From: Telopea speciosissima
Taxonomy: Eukaryota; Streptophyta; Magnoliopsida; Proteales; Proteaceae
Assembly (NCBI RefSeq): GCF_018873765.1
Contig: NC_057925.1
Coordinates: forward strand, 48,391,010 to 48,455,009
Length of the DNA stretch: 64,000 nt
Reading direction: 5' to 3'
A program made the translations under genes and the position numbers. Each line of letters starts with the position of its first letter. Positions within the stretch are counted from its first letter, which is position 1. Positions 36,006-47,200 of this stretch are shown piece by piece. Below the pieces are notes generated by a model. The model made no database searches and was not told the origin of the DNA. It saw only the letters and a program-made list of their open reading frames with translations.

Positions 36006-36711
36006 TTAGCGAACGGGGACTTTGATCCAACCATTAGCAAAGGCAATGGCTAAGATGACAAAGGGGGTAGACATGCCAAATATGATGATATAGGGAAGAG
36101 GTGTCTTCATTGGGTTCTCTCCTTCCCTTTCTCCTGCTGTCTGCCAATACCTGCATTTTAACAAACACTTTTAGTTCAAGAAAAGGAAAAGCAATACCGT
36201 AGTAGTAACAGGATCCACTATGCCCTAAAAGCAAATATATAACAGAGTAGAGAACAATTTAATGGATGTGGAGGTGGAAGTGAGATGGAAATGGAAATGG
36301 GTTCACTTACTGTTGTGGTTCTTCTTCTCTGGTGATGAACTTCTTCTTCTTCTCCCCAACTTGCTTTACATCTCCTTCTCCTCCACCTGACCAGAGCCAA
36401 CAGCAGGAAATTTATTAAATTTTCAAATAAAACGCAGCATCAGTCACTGAATCGATTCGATTCATGCCCAAATCCATTAAAGAATTCAGTAATCAGTATT
36501 TTAGTGTAGAATTTTTCCTCTTACCTATATTGGCATGAATCTTGAAACGCTGAAGAACCATCTGTCTCCTATTTGGAATTGGCTTGGGAGAGTGAAGAGG
36601 AATTGCAGAGGGATAACGAAACGATGAAGATGAGGGTGAAGATGGGTTGGTTGGACGCTGGAACGAAGGAATCAGAGCGTGAGAAGCAGAGATGCTCACT
36701 CTTGCTGCCAT
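36006..36711 (-). CDS. Small plastid-targeted single-pass membrane protein, unknown function
   Basis: Three exons, 36711-36525, 36386-36311 and 36150-36006, join with GT-AG introns (donors GTAAGAGG and GTAAGTG) to 135 residues. Residues 1-60 are rich in Ser/Pro/Arg and look like a chloroplast transit peptide. A charged Lys/Glu segment follows (63-100, with VGEKKKKFITREEEPQQYW). One hydrophobic span at about 107-126 is followed by NGWIKVPVR at the very end. The small size, transit peptide and one membrane span suggest a thylakoid or envelope protein. I have a sense that the C-terminal 50 residues are widely conserved in plants, but I cannot name the gene. A good TATA box lies upstream, so it is likely expressed. 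Confidence 0.75.
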
Positions 36712-36784
36712 TTGATTTCCACACCTTTTCTTCTTCTTCTTCTTATCGCTTTACCCATCACACATCTTATACTTCAGAATTTTG

Positions 36785-36794
36785 ATATTTATAG
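36785..36794 (-). promoter_or_regulatory. TATA box of the small membrane-protein gene
   Basis: CTATAAATAT on the minus strand, about 75 bases before the ATG at 36711. Transcription should start near 36755, giving a leader of about 45 bases. Confidence 0.6.
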
Positions 36795-37424
36795 GCGTTG
36801 TGGACACTTTTGACCTTGTTATGAACTTATAATATCGAGAAAATGATCAACAAAGGTAATAGGATGAAAATTGTTATCGGCCGAGACCGCTACCAGTTAC
36901 CGATACCTGATCGATGTGAATAGGAATATAGGATATCCATTTTAAAGATAATTCTGCTCTTCTTAGTGGGTGAAGTACCTAATCTACCCTTTTAAGTAAA
37001 ACACCCTTAAACCCAATAAATTTTCATCGTTTAGTTCTACGAAATCGCTTCTTGCAATTCAAACATTTATTCATCCAACAGGTGGCTACTTTTATAATAA
37101 AACAGAGGTCTTCTTCAACCTCTCTTCCAAAAACGCAAATCCTGCACCACTCTTAATATGTTTCTTTCTTTTTTAATGTTCCTGAATTTGCAGGTCTTCA
37201 TCTTCTTCATGATATTTTGATATATTCTTTTTTTAAACTTCCATCTTGCAAATTGGGGACCCTACACAAACACAAACACAAACAGAAGAAGATTTTTTTT
37301 ATGCAATTGCAGCGGCTTGTGGCGGGGTTGGGGTATTCAATTATAGTATATTTTTTTATTTTTCACCTCTGCCCTTTTTCTCTCTCTCTCTCTCTCTCTC
37401 AAGTTTCAATTTTCTCTGGGACAT

Positions 37425-37860
37425 ATGACGTCAACAGCGGAGAACCAATTAAAACCAGCGACAGGGTATCCACCGGCGGCAACTTCAAGCTACCACTCCA
37501 TCAGCGATTACCCAAACAACAACGCAGGCACAACTTACCCATACACAACTCCACCGCTAGGGCCAAGCCCATACTACAACCCATCCTCCTACGGCTACGA
37601 CCAGCAGCGTCGACGCGCCACCTTCCTCCGCCGTTGGATAATCATAACCATAGCGTTGGTTGTTATCAATGGTTGCATCACTTTCTTCGCTTGGTGACTT
37701 GGGTTAGGTTTAAATCCGGGCTACGGAGGACGAGGAGGCATTGGATTTCTGTTTTCAGTAGAAACGTCAGTGTCTCGTTTTCATCCAACTCTCGGGTTGG
37801 GTCGTTGTCCGGTAGATCCAGAGGATGTGACGTTTATCTATGAGTCGAAGATGTCTTATT
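37425..37860 (+). pseudogene. NHL/LEA-2-like protein, truncated
   Basis: The ORF 37425-37697 encodes 90 residues: a Pro/Tyr/Ser-rich cytosolic part, a basic RRRATFLRRW patch and a membrane span IIITIALVVINGCITFF, ending AW and a stop. This matches the N-terminal half of NDR1/HIN1-like (LEA-2) membrane proteins. In those, the span runs on into an L.LRP.LP-type extracellular domain. Here that part appears only as broken pieces in other frames (for example SVSFSSNSRVGSLSGR and then DVTFIYESK at about 37755-37850). The stop and shifts indicate a pseudogene. A (CT)n microsatellite ends just before the start (37380-37402). Confidence 0.5.
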
Positions 37861-38030
37861 TTTCAGGTTAATCAGTTATAGGGATTTCTCTGGTAGTGGG
37901 TGTTGGATGCACTAGACGCAAATGGTAGCAGCGGGAGGGGGAGCCCAGGGACAGGGGCAGGGCCTCACAGGAGTGGTGGCGAGAGAGATGGAGCAGAGAG
38001 GGGGCGGGGTGAGTTGCAGGTGGAGACAAT

Positions 38031-38345
38031 GGGGCCATGTCGGACCTGCTGTCGAAGCATCTCTCCATCTTCTCCATAAAGAACGTTCTCTCCCTCCACG
38101 TCCTCCTTGACTACTTGGGCACCAAGAAGCTCCACCAAATCACTAACGACACTGCTCTCTCAACCACCATGTATCAGGCCACCGGTTCTGCTCCTGGATC
38201 CTCGGGGTTCGTTAACATTACAGATCTCAAAGGCGGCAAGGTTGGCTTTGATCCTAAGCAAAACGATGGGAAGCTCAACGCTTACTTCCTCAAGTCCGTG
38301 AAGGAGAAGGAGATCCCTTCAACATCTTTGTCATCCAGATCAATA
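38031..38345 (+). pseudogene. Fasciclin-like arabinogalactan (FLA) FAS1 fragment
   Basis: From 38037 the frame reads LLSKHLSIFSIKNVLSLHVL, then LDYLGTKKLHQI, FVNITDLKGGKVGFDPKQND and LNAYFLKSVKEKEIP. This is very close to the first FAS1 domain of FLA1/2/8/10-type cell-surface adhesion proteins, including the YLGTKKLHQI stretch. After codon CCT near 38315 a one-base loss shifts the frame: the next frame continues FNIFVIQIN and then stops. There is no signal peptide, no rest of the domain, no Pro-rich region and no GPI signal. It is a fragment of a larger gene, not an intact gene. Confidence 0.75.
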
Positions 38346-38599
38346 GCATTTTTTCGTTTTGGTTTTGTATTTTTTAATGTAAAGGGTATTATAATCAAAA
38401 GAATTTTAGAGATTAACACCGTTCAAAAATGGGTAACGGTTAATATTATGGTACTCAGTGGGTGTACTGTAAAATACACGCAAACGTCAGGGGGTGACAT
38501 TGATAATTTCCCTGTTTTTTAATTGCAAGTTGCAACATCGTGCTGAGAATGTTTCGAAACTCAGTTTCAAAATTTTGATAACTTTTCTAGAAAAATTTG

Positions 38600-39470
38600 T
38601 TTACAATGAGTACAAATTCCACAGGGGAAATTCTACTCCCGCTTTGTTTCGGTCTTGGAGATCGATTTCTTTCCTTCGCGAGTTCTTGAAGATGTCTAAC
38701 GATAACAACAGAATCAACCCTCTTTGGCTGAGACAACTTAGATAGATCCGCATGAACCATATTAACCGATGAAAATGGATCTTCATCGACCAACATGACT
38801 CTCTTTTATTCGTTAGGAATTTCAATCATTCACCATTAATTGCTTTCTTTGTTGACTGGATTTTCTTGACCGAAAGCTTGACCAAGATTTTGTGCATCAC
38901 CGTGGTTGAAGGGTTGGCCGATTGGTGTTGGATCAGGTCTCCCGTTCTGGCCTTGATATGATCATTCCAAGGGTACCTTAGGTGGATTCAGCTGACCTCC
39001 ATTTGGCCTTTGGTTAAAGTCAATATTTTTTCAACCATCATTAGTAATCCCATTTGTTGATCGTCCATATGGGGGTGAATTTGGATATCCCCCAACTGGG
39101 ACTGTATTTGAACTTGAAAGAGGTGAATTAACTACTTGTGGAACAAACTACCCATGAACACCATATGCATTCGTCGTTTCAAGTGGCGACATACTGTGTG
39201 GATGCTGAAGTGCCATGCCCCTGGTTGGTTAATTTCCTCCTGGTTGGCTAGATGTTTTGGCATGGCTTGTCTGGTTAACAGATGGAGCATTACATCTTTC
39301 TGTATGGCCGAAAAACTGAACTAATTACGTTTTGACCTATGCGGAATTGATTCCAATTATGCGGTTGTGATTCAGGCGCAACTAGGATCGTCAACTTGTC
39401 AAAACGGGTTTGTTGCTAGTTGTTAGACTGGGTTACCACAACGACCAACTGACAGATATCATCAATTGCA
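38600..39470 (-). mobile_element. Possible degenerate retroelement gag/pol fragment
   Basis: On the minus strand, disjointed frames give VMLVDEDPFSSVNMVHADLS (about 38795-38735) and Gly/Asn/Pro-rich pieces such as PNSPPYGRSTNGITNDG further upstream. The first resembles linker regions of plant gypsy-type polyproteins (DEDPFP..ASVN). Stops are frequent. I am not sure of the family. Confidence 0.3.
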
Positions 39471-39528
39471 TGACGAAGAAGTCCTTGCACAACAGTGACC
39501 AACTGGTATATTTATGTCAACTTTTGAT

Positions 39529-39767
39529 GGGAAAAAAAAATTCTCTACAGTGCACTGATCTGGTGGTGCACTACAATGCGGATTTGAGAGTTCGACACGT
39601 GGATCAGTGTGACATCCAATGATGCCGAGTTCAAGAAGAAAAAAAAAGTAAAACAAAATTGGGTCAATCGAGTTTGCACAGTTGGATGAAGCATCATCCA
39701 CGTATCGTGCTCTCAAGCCTGCACTGCAATGCACGCCAAATCGATGCATTGCAGAGGATTTTAATCA
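39529..39767. mobile_element. Palindromic MITE, family 5, copy B
   Basis: Arms GCGGATTTGAGAGTTCGACA on the left and TCGTGCTCTCAAGCCTGCAC on the right, outer arms GTGCACTACAATG and GCATTGCAGAGGATTTT. A diverged copy of 29331-29531 with a longer centre. Confidence 0.5.
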
Positions 39768-39769
39768 GC

Positions 39770-41100
39770 CTCCTAACCCATTGCTAGTTGAAATTGGCCC
39801 TTGTTGGACATCTTCAGCAACAAGGTTAGATCCCCTGGAATTCTACACATCAACCTCTTCAGAGTTTCGTATGCTTCTCCTTGTATTCATTACAATTGCC
39901 TGGACTGTTCACTGGGCGTGCCAAAAAGTGTTAGTGACAATTTCAGTAACTAACCTATTATTGGATGCATGGGCATGCCGGAGTCGTAAAGACTCAAAAG
40001 ATATAATATGATGAAAATTGTTAATTTGGCTTCTTCCAAGAGAGATGTGAGTTGTTCTCCTACCTCGATTGCTCCAAGGACTTTTGTATGAATATGAACT
40101 ATAATGCCAGGATATTTGAGGGAAAAGAAACATGAGAGCAAAGGTAATTGAGGATGGAATTGAATTGGTCGTTCATTGAAAAGATCGAGTACATGAAAAT
40201 GATCCCTGGAAGAGATTGTTGCACTAAGAAACCTAGAAACTATGGTTAACCTAATCTTACTCCTACTCCTAATGTAAAAGTAAAAGATAAGTAATTCAAG
40301 TTCGAAAACGCTAATTGGTCATGTAGCCCCTGCCAATATGGTAGCCAATGAAAATGCATGCAAATTGGTTTGGATGCAATTTTCGATTTCACTCGGAGCT
40401 GAATGGTCTTTCCGTGCACAATAAAAACATTGGTTTGTGTCTAAACGCAGGAACCACGTTAAACCACACAACCAATTAACGTTCTTTTCCCTTTTTTTTT
40501 TTCTTTGGGAGGAAGAATGTCATTCGATTGCGTAACACATGCCGCCCTTACACCCAGAACAAGGGACTCGAGTAATGCCCATCGCATCCCTTGAAAAGAT
40601 GAAATGACCATAAATGTGGCGGTCATTAATTTCACATGCCCATGTGTCCCTATGTCTGGACACAGGGGCGATGTGCGCTGCGCGTTATCCTTCCTTTTTT
40701 CTTTTTATGAAAAATGATGTTTTGAACTGAAAATGATGCGGATACAACTCAATATCACCAGTCGGTAACTCGGTATCCATACCGATAGAGATGACCGACC
40801 AATACTATCACCAATAACATAAACAAAGTCCATGAGATTTTCTCTTAATAAAGATCTACTCAACCTTCTGCCGACTCCTAAAATTTCTTCGCCCTCTCAT
40901 CTAATTCCAATTTTAATTGGTGGATGGGGGACGAGAAAGCACTACAAGATAATGACACGTTGCAATGATATTATTGAAGAAGAACATTGTCATTGTTGAA
41001 GAAGAATTCAAGATTAAACTTGTTACTAAAGAAAGAGTGTAGAGGATTCACATTAAATACTATACTCACTCTTTCACCCTCTTAATTACTTACACTGGAG
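39770..41100. other. Gene-free stretch
   Basis: No gene recognised. The last 100 bases are probably the promoter and leader of the HIPP gene. Confidence 0.35.
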
Positions 41101-41158
41101 ATTTGGAGCTTGGAGGGGATCACTACTCTACTCTCACCACCTCTCGAACCCGTCAACA

Positions 41159-42084
41159 ATGGCGGACAAGGTCCTCTCTCTCTCTCTCTCTCTCTCGCTC
41201 GCAAAGCCTATGTTCACCTGTTTATATGACATATTCGGTTTCGTTTTGTTGTCTGGTTCATTCAAAAACAGAGAAAGAGAAATAAAAGCTGCTTCTTTTT
41301 TTGTTTTTTGGATTCTGTTTGCAGGTGTACACGATAGTGATGCAGGTTGATCTTAACTGCCCACTCTGCTACAAGAAGATTAAGAAAACCCTCAGCAGAT
41401 ACCGTGGTGAGTCACCTCATCTCATCACATCACATCACATCTATTCTTTGATCATCTTCTTCCTTTATTCCTTAATTCTTCTCATCTCTTTCAATTTTGT
41501 AAATTTTTGAAAAAATTGTTTCCATTACAGAGAGATATCAAATACAAAAAGAGGTATTCGATGAGAAACAGAACACCGTCACCATCAGTGGCCTCTTCTG
41601 CCCCAATAAACTCTCTAAAAAGCTCTGCTACACAGCTAGTGAATCCATTAAGGGCATCAAAATCCTCGAGAAAAACCCTTCAGAGCCGAGTAAACTCAAA
41701 CCCTCCAATCCCGATCCACCACCGCCTACGGCCGCCGCCGACCCTCCCAAGAAGGTTACTTTTGTGGTTCCTCTGCTTGAATCTGATCCACCCAAACTTA
41801 AGCCAGTCCCGGCCCCCAAAGAACCCGATCCAAAACCGATCAAAACACCTGAATCGACTCCAGCAGTTCCTGAACTGGCCTATCCACCGGTCCAACCGAT
41901 AGGTGTGCGTTATGAGGGGTATGGATGGGGACCGTATCATCAAGGTTATGGATGGCCACCGCCATACTATGATGGATATGATAGACCGCAACGAGGGTAT
42001 GATGGGTATGGGAGGCAGCGTTACATAAGCCCCTGCTGGCAATACTTTAGCGAAGAGGACCCAAATTCATGTACCATCATGTGA
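41159..42084 (+). CDS. Heavy-metal-associated isoprenylated protein (HIPP), Pi21-like
   Basis: Three exons (41159-41170, 41325-41406, 41531-42084) give 215 residues. Exon 1 codes only MADK. Residues 5-70 form an HMA domain: V-M-Q-V-D-L-N-C-P-L-C with the metal-binding CPLC at 16-19, then EVFDEKQNTVTISG and a KLSKKL helix. A Pro/Lys-rich linker (about 75-145) leads to a Tyr/Gly/Pro-rich segment. The protein ends CTIM, a CaaX box, so it should be farnesylated and membrane-associated. HMA plus CaaX defines the HIPP family. The HMA part most resembles rice Pi21, a blast-susceptibility gene, and its homologues. Introns are GT-AG; intron 1 starts with a (CT)n run. An AATAAA signal lies at 42260. 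The frame is intact. Confidence 0.88.
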
Positions 42085-42259
42085 TGCTTGATCGGCCCTA
42101 CCTTTGTCAGGTTCAACTTCTGAATCGGATGGTTGGTTCGAGTTAATTTGATCGGTCTAGAGTCATGTTGGATATTGTTGGGATCGTTGGATTTTCTGTA
42201 ATTAGAATAACTATACTATAATGGGTAGAAGAAAAGTGAATAGAAATTGTAATTTTATG

Positions 42260-42265
42260 AATAAA
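42260..42265 (+). terminator. Poly(A) signal of the HIPP gene
   Basis: AATAAA, 176 bases after the stop codon, within an AT-rich 3' region. Confidence 0.5.
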
Positions 42266-42269
42266 AGTG

Positions 42270-43029
42270 TATTTATAATTAATTCACAAGCATAGTTTAA
42301 AAAATCGGAATTGGATTGGTCAAATTATGTCGATTTGGAGTGAAATTATGCTCAGATGTGCGCAACCAACCTCGCCGTTCAAATGGCATCTCAATCACGT
42401 ATCGACCTTTGGGGGTGCGTCAGACATCATCAGGGGTGCATTGGAGAAGAGCCGGATCCCTTTCTCTCGTACTCTACCGTTGTTTGTTTGGCTTTTGATT
42501 GGCAGGTTCTCGATATTGTCGAGAGCTCTCTCCCATAAAGTATATGGACAATGCATATTTAATACGTGAGCAAAAATGGAGTTTTCAAAAAGTCAAGTCA
42601 CTTAATGCAGCCTTTATTGAAGGTTATATTTGAAAATCTCTTTTTAAACCTGCATTAATTGCAAAATTAAATCTATTTAAGAATAAAATAAAAAGTAAAA
42701 ATGTAAAATTACAATATTACAGTAAGCAAACACATATGATACTAGTGAAACCAATTACATAACACCACCCAAAATAAGTTCGGAGTCTAAAACCAAACTT
42801 TCTTAGGGTTTCATGGTTGGTTGGACCACTTAATCTAGATGCTGTGATTTAAAGAAAGGAGACTTATGGTTGTCCATTCCATCGAGAATCCATTTAGATT
42901 CAAAGAGGGAGAATGATAGACGCCCAACAACCTCAACTCTCAATTCCTTCTTCTTTACACACCCTTATTCCTTAATCCTTATACAGCCTCAACAACAACA
43001 CTAACCAATAATCCTTTTTCTTCATTGAA
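42270..43029. other. Gene-free stretch
   Basis: Short overlapping ORFs only; none resembles a protein I know. Confidence 0.35.
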
Positions 43030-44323
43030 TTCACTCTGACGGATCTATACAATGTTACAAAGATAGCCTTGTGGCAAAGGTAATCTCATAGAAGTAAGAC
43101 ATTGACTATGAGTAGACATATTTGCTTATGTTGCATGTCTTAGCATTGCTCACAGTCTATTAGTGGTTCTTTATGTCTGTCATTGGCTGTTACTTCCAAT
43201 AGATGTTAAGAATGCATTTCTCAATGGTGTTTTTGAAGGAAAAAGTATACATACAGCCACCACCAGATCATGATCATCATCCTCACCATGTATGTCACCT
43301 ACATCGAGTATTGTATGGTCTTAAATAGACCCTCTATATTTGGTTTGTGACGTTCAATAACACTTTGCATTAGTTCTCAGATCAACTTATGTTAAAGTAG
43401 AAACACACTTAGCTTCTGAGGCATAGCGGGCTACTCGTTTAGGGCTCTGCTCAAGGTGCAACATGTACACCAAGGGCATATGACAATGCCCTTGTTATTC
43501 ACAAATCTAATAAAGGCACCAATCTTATTTTGCTACATGTGGATGATATGATTATCTCGGGCGATGATTCTGTTGGCATCTCATAACTAAAGCATTCTTT
43601 CATCGGTAATTTGAAATGAAGGATCATGAATCTCTTAACTATTTCTTAGGTCTCAGGGTCTCATCTAGATCTTAATGGATACTATCTCTCTTAGGCAAAA
43701 TATGCATCTAATCTACTATCCCGTGTCGAGTTGACTGACAACAAGACAACTCCTACTCCTCTCGAGACAAATGTTCGGTTGATTCCTATTGATGACACTA
43801 TTCTTTACGATGCAATTCTCTATCCCCGGTTAATGATGACTCTTGTCTATCGCACAATTACTCATCCCAATATTGCTTATTCAGCTCATTATGTTGCAGT
43901 GCTTCATACTTTGCGATATGTCAAAGGCATGCTATTTCATGGTCTACATTTTTCTATTCACTCATCGCTAGCGTTATATTATGCCTATTCTAATGTTGAT
44001 TGGGCTGGATACCCCACTGGTCGATGATCCACTAGGCTATGGCTTCTTTTTAGGGGATTATCTTATCTCTTGGTGCAGCAAGAAACAAAATGTTACATCT
44101 CGCTCTAACACTGGGGTAGAGTATCGTGTCATCGCAAATACAACCTCTGAACTTCTTAGGTTACATTAACTATTCGAAGACATGGGAGGTTACACATTCC
44201 AGTGCTACTATTATTCACTGTAATGATAGAAGTGCTATCTAAATTGCTCACAATGATGTTTTTCATGAATGCACTAAACATATAAAGAATATTGTCACTT
44301 GTGCATCAACATCTTGCTCGTGG

Positions 44324-44410
44324 TATCCGGCATTCCACGGTCCCAAAAGTCAGTTAACCTTTTGGGATTGGTGTGTGGTTTGTGTGATTACACTTTCATC
44401 AAAAAAAAAA
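44324..44410 (+). mobile_element. Poly(A)-tailed retroposed insertion in the copia element
   Basis: An 87-bp insert ends in a run of A residues and is bounded by the exact 16-bp repeat AACATCTTGCTCGTGG, at 44308-44323 and 44411-44426. Long target duplications plus a 3' A-tail are the signature of LINE-mediated retroposition. The body (ending GTGTGATTACACTTTCATC before the A run) has no tRNA boxes, so it is probably a 5'-truncated SINE or LINE tail. Confidence 0.8.
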
Positions 44411-44547
44411 AACATCTTGCTCGTGGCACTCTTCATGTTTTACTATTTACCTCTTCTAATTAGACTGTCAACGTCTTCACCAAATTTCATCTCCCACAAC
44501 ACTTTGGTACTTTGTTTCCAAAATTAAGTTGGGAGCGACTCTTCCAC

Positions 44548-44726
44548 GGATCCGTATCCTCTACTTCCGAGCTGCCCCACTATTGTCGTGCGCCCCACAC
44601 ACAGCAAGGCGGAAAAGACCGCCTTACCCCCGCTCGGGCAAGGGTAAGGCAGTCTTTTTGTGGCTTGCTGTGTGTGGGGCGCACATAGCAGTACGGGCAG
44701 ATCGGCAATAGAGGACCTCAACGCCG
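44548..44726. mobile_element. Palindromic MITE, family 1, in the copia element
   Basis: Left arm ATCCTCTACTTCCGAGCTGC; right arm with CGGGCAGATCGGCAATAGAG. Inner arms are GCGCCCCACACACAGCAAG and CTTGCTGTGTGTGGGGCGC, a 19-bp perfect inverted pair. Flanked by CTTCCAC at 44541-44547 and 44727-44733. It sits between the end of pol and the polypurine tract of the copia element. Confidence 0.75.
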
Positions 44727-44751
44727 CTTCCACACTGAGTTTGAGGGGGGT

Positions 44752-44910
44752 TGTTAAGGAATATCGTATATTATATTCTTTTATATCTATATATACCATA
44801 TTTGTATTGTACTACACCATGTACTACCTTGTATCCTAGTACGTAATGTATTGTTACTCTCTTGACCTATAAGTTTAGGTCCTCCTCCATATGCCATTGC
44901 TATTCTAACA
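44752..44910 (+). repeat. 3' LTR of the copia element
   Basis: A 159-bp segment starting TGTTAAGGAA right after the purine tract and ending TATTCTAACA, so it has the TGTTA...TAACA inverted ends of an LTR. No 5' LTR partner is present in the window. Confidence 0.6.
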
Positions 44911-47200
44911 ATACCTATGTTTCTTTTTCCCCCTTTTGATAAATATGCTTTCTATCTACGCTATCGGTTTTTTCCAATAATAAGTTTTTTTTTTTTTTTT
45001 TTTTTGCAAGTTTATACCAAAAAAAAACTAGATTAATCAAAATATTTACCACATTAGATAGAGGTCATGAATGTATCGTATTGATTGTATTGGCCGATAC
45101 ATATGGATGTCAATGGTGACTGCTATCGTTATGCCACTGATACGTATCAGCTGATATGGTCAAAAAGTGGAATTTTTTGCTGGAACAAATCAGACACAGT
45201 CAATCTATGTCAGTATCGATATTGGTGGTGGCTAATACTGGCACCGATACCGTGAGCTAAACCTTGATAGAAGTGAAATTTTGCTTATAAAGAGACACTA
45301 AGGACCTCTCTTCACATATTAAGTTTCAATCAAAACAGAGTTGACTACTAAAATAAACCTTTGAGAATAAAAAAGAAATTTTTTCTATAAAAAAAAAGGA
45401 CGACAAAAAAATACACAGCAATCAACTAATATGTAGGAGGACATGGATGACTAGTTAGATATTTGACATGTAACCAATCTAAATCGTTTTTTAGATATCT
45501 ATAAAATCAAAATTGTCACATCACTCTTCCTTGCGATTAAACTTGGTGCTACACTATATCCTCTAATTTTGCCGGATTAGAAAAAAAAATTTGGCAAGCG
45601 AGAGAGAGAGAGAGAGAGAGAAAACAATTATTGGAAAAAGCTTTCAACGACCATATGGATAGAGAGCCAACTACAAAGGCCATTCCAAACTTCCATGTGC
45701 AAGATTGATATAATCATTTTCAATTTTTGAACATTAGAGATGAAGAATTCTCTAAGGCTACGTTTGGTAATGGTCTCAAGAATGTTCGTTGGTGTTCTTT
45801 CGTTCTCGGAGAACGAAAAAACGGCAATTCGTTCTTTTGGTCTTTAAGAATGAATCAGATGGATTTTTTGTCTCAATAACGCATTTTACAGACCGGCTCA
45901 GACTTGGTTTTTTCGTTCTAAAGAACAACTTAAAATCACAAATGAACGTAAAGAGTTGGACCAAATCTGTAGAAGCAACAACAGCAGGGAGTCATTCCTT
46001 CCGTTGTATCCATTGGAAGTTGGAACATTGGGACAGTGACGATTCCCACTACCTAGGTTTGTTATGGACACATTAGAAAGGTTTGGTAAAATAACCTGAA
46101 GTGAACGTGACATATCAGGTTCTGAGAGTAGACCTGAGGAGCACTTGGAGTGTATTTCTAAAAGTATAGAAAGAAAGGAGGGCTGGTTTGAACTTATGAT
46201 CGTGTTTGGGCTATTGTTGATTTGAAGATGAAGAAAAGGGTAGTATTGTAATTTTACTTTTGATGTTTTAGTATAAGAATAAAATAGTCTTTTCCAAACT
46301 AAAACTAACACCAAATTAACACTGTCAGCCAGAAGGGGTACAGGTGTAATAATCAAAAATCGAGAAAAGGAGAGTTTAATTAAAACAAAGTAAAGGGCCC
46401 TGGGATGTAATTTTCTTTTACATTTATATTATACGGTTGTTTCTTATTTTGTTCATTATTTCACTCAAAGTAGGATTTACCTTTTTTTTCTTCCTTTTTT
46501 CTGATATTCTTGAAATTTTTAAGATTTTTTTTTCTCAATCCAGGCCGATATAGGCTAATCTGGATCGGTATCGACAGAGACCAATACCTTAGTCCCTGAT
46601 CTCACTTTTTCTCACATCAAACAGAAAATGAAAATCTGACTAGTATATTCCGAGTCTAATCAGCCGATTCTATTAGTTCTGATCCATTACACCTTGTTGT
46701 TACCATGTTCTTAGTGCTTCTGTTTCTCAAGTCTCAACCCTACTTCACACGAGGTCGGTTTATTTTGATCCAACTTCCAAGTCAAGCCATCCATAACGTA
46801 TCGACCATAACTCATCTTCAATTTCGAACAGATGGGCTCACAGCCATATGGTTTTAGCCGAGGGAAATTGAAACCTAGCCCAAGCCAACGTAATGAAACC
46901 AAGTCAAAACCGATATGAGTTTATTGGATCATGTTTCAAAATGGAGTTTTGTCATATCGAAACTATATCAAAAACACATTTTTTTTCATGCTTCTCAATA
47001 TATTTACATGGTAAACCAAAACCAAATCGATAATAAATAGATAAAAGGAACCGAAACCAAACTGGTACACCCTTATTGAATATGTCACGTTTTTTAATCT
47101 CTCATTCTCACACCGAAACCGGTGAGACCGATTCGAAACCGATCCAAAATAATTACATGAAAATCCCACGAGAGACACGATAGGAATAAGGTACAAATTC
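44911..47200. other. Gene-free stretch with repeats
   Basis: Holds a poly(T) run (44987-45005), a (GA)n tract (about 45600-45621) and, at 45755, an AGGCTACGTTTGGTAATGG end typical of hAT-like elements. A diverged relative of the 22462-22851 element lies at about 46220-46420. No gene recognised. Confidence 0.4.

Larger units (their letters stand above)
43030..44751 (+). mobile_element. Degenerate Ty1/copia element: RT and RNase H remnant
   Basis: Broken frames follow copia pol in order: SDGSIQCYKDSLVAK, DVKNAFLNGVFEGKVYIQPP and RVLYGLK (reverse transcriptase, 43030-43325), then YFLGLRVSS, SYLSQAKYAS-like and LTDNKTTPTPLETNVRLIP (43640-43795), then RNase H: HTLRYVKGMLFHGLHFS, WAGYPT, GYGFFLGDYLISWCSKKQN and IAHNDVFHECTKHI. 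Everything before the RT (gag, protease, integrase, 5' LTR) is missing. Two insertions interrupt the end: a poly(A)-tailed piece (44324-44410) and a MITE (44548-44726). A purine-rich TTTGAGGGGGG tract lies just before the LTR. Inactive. Confidence 0.8.

Noticed and set aside
37217-37843. 208-codon ORF across the NHL-like region
   Set aside because: It is in a different frame from the recognisable membrane protein; low-complexity CT sequence keeps it open. Its end overlaps decayed NHL pieces.
38107-38301. Second ORF over the FLA fragment
   Set aside because: Out of frame with the clear FAS1 reading.
44524-44799. ORFs on both strands at 44.5-44.8 kb
   Set aside because: Created by the near-perfect palindrome of the MITE plus the LTR edge.
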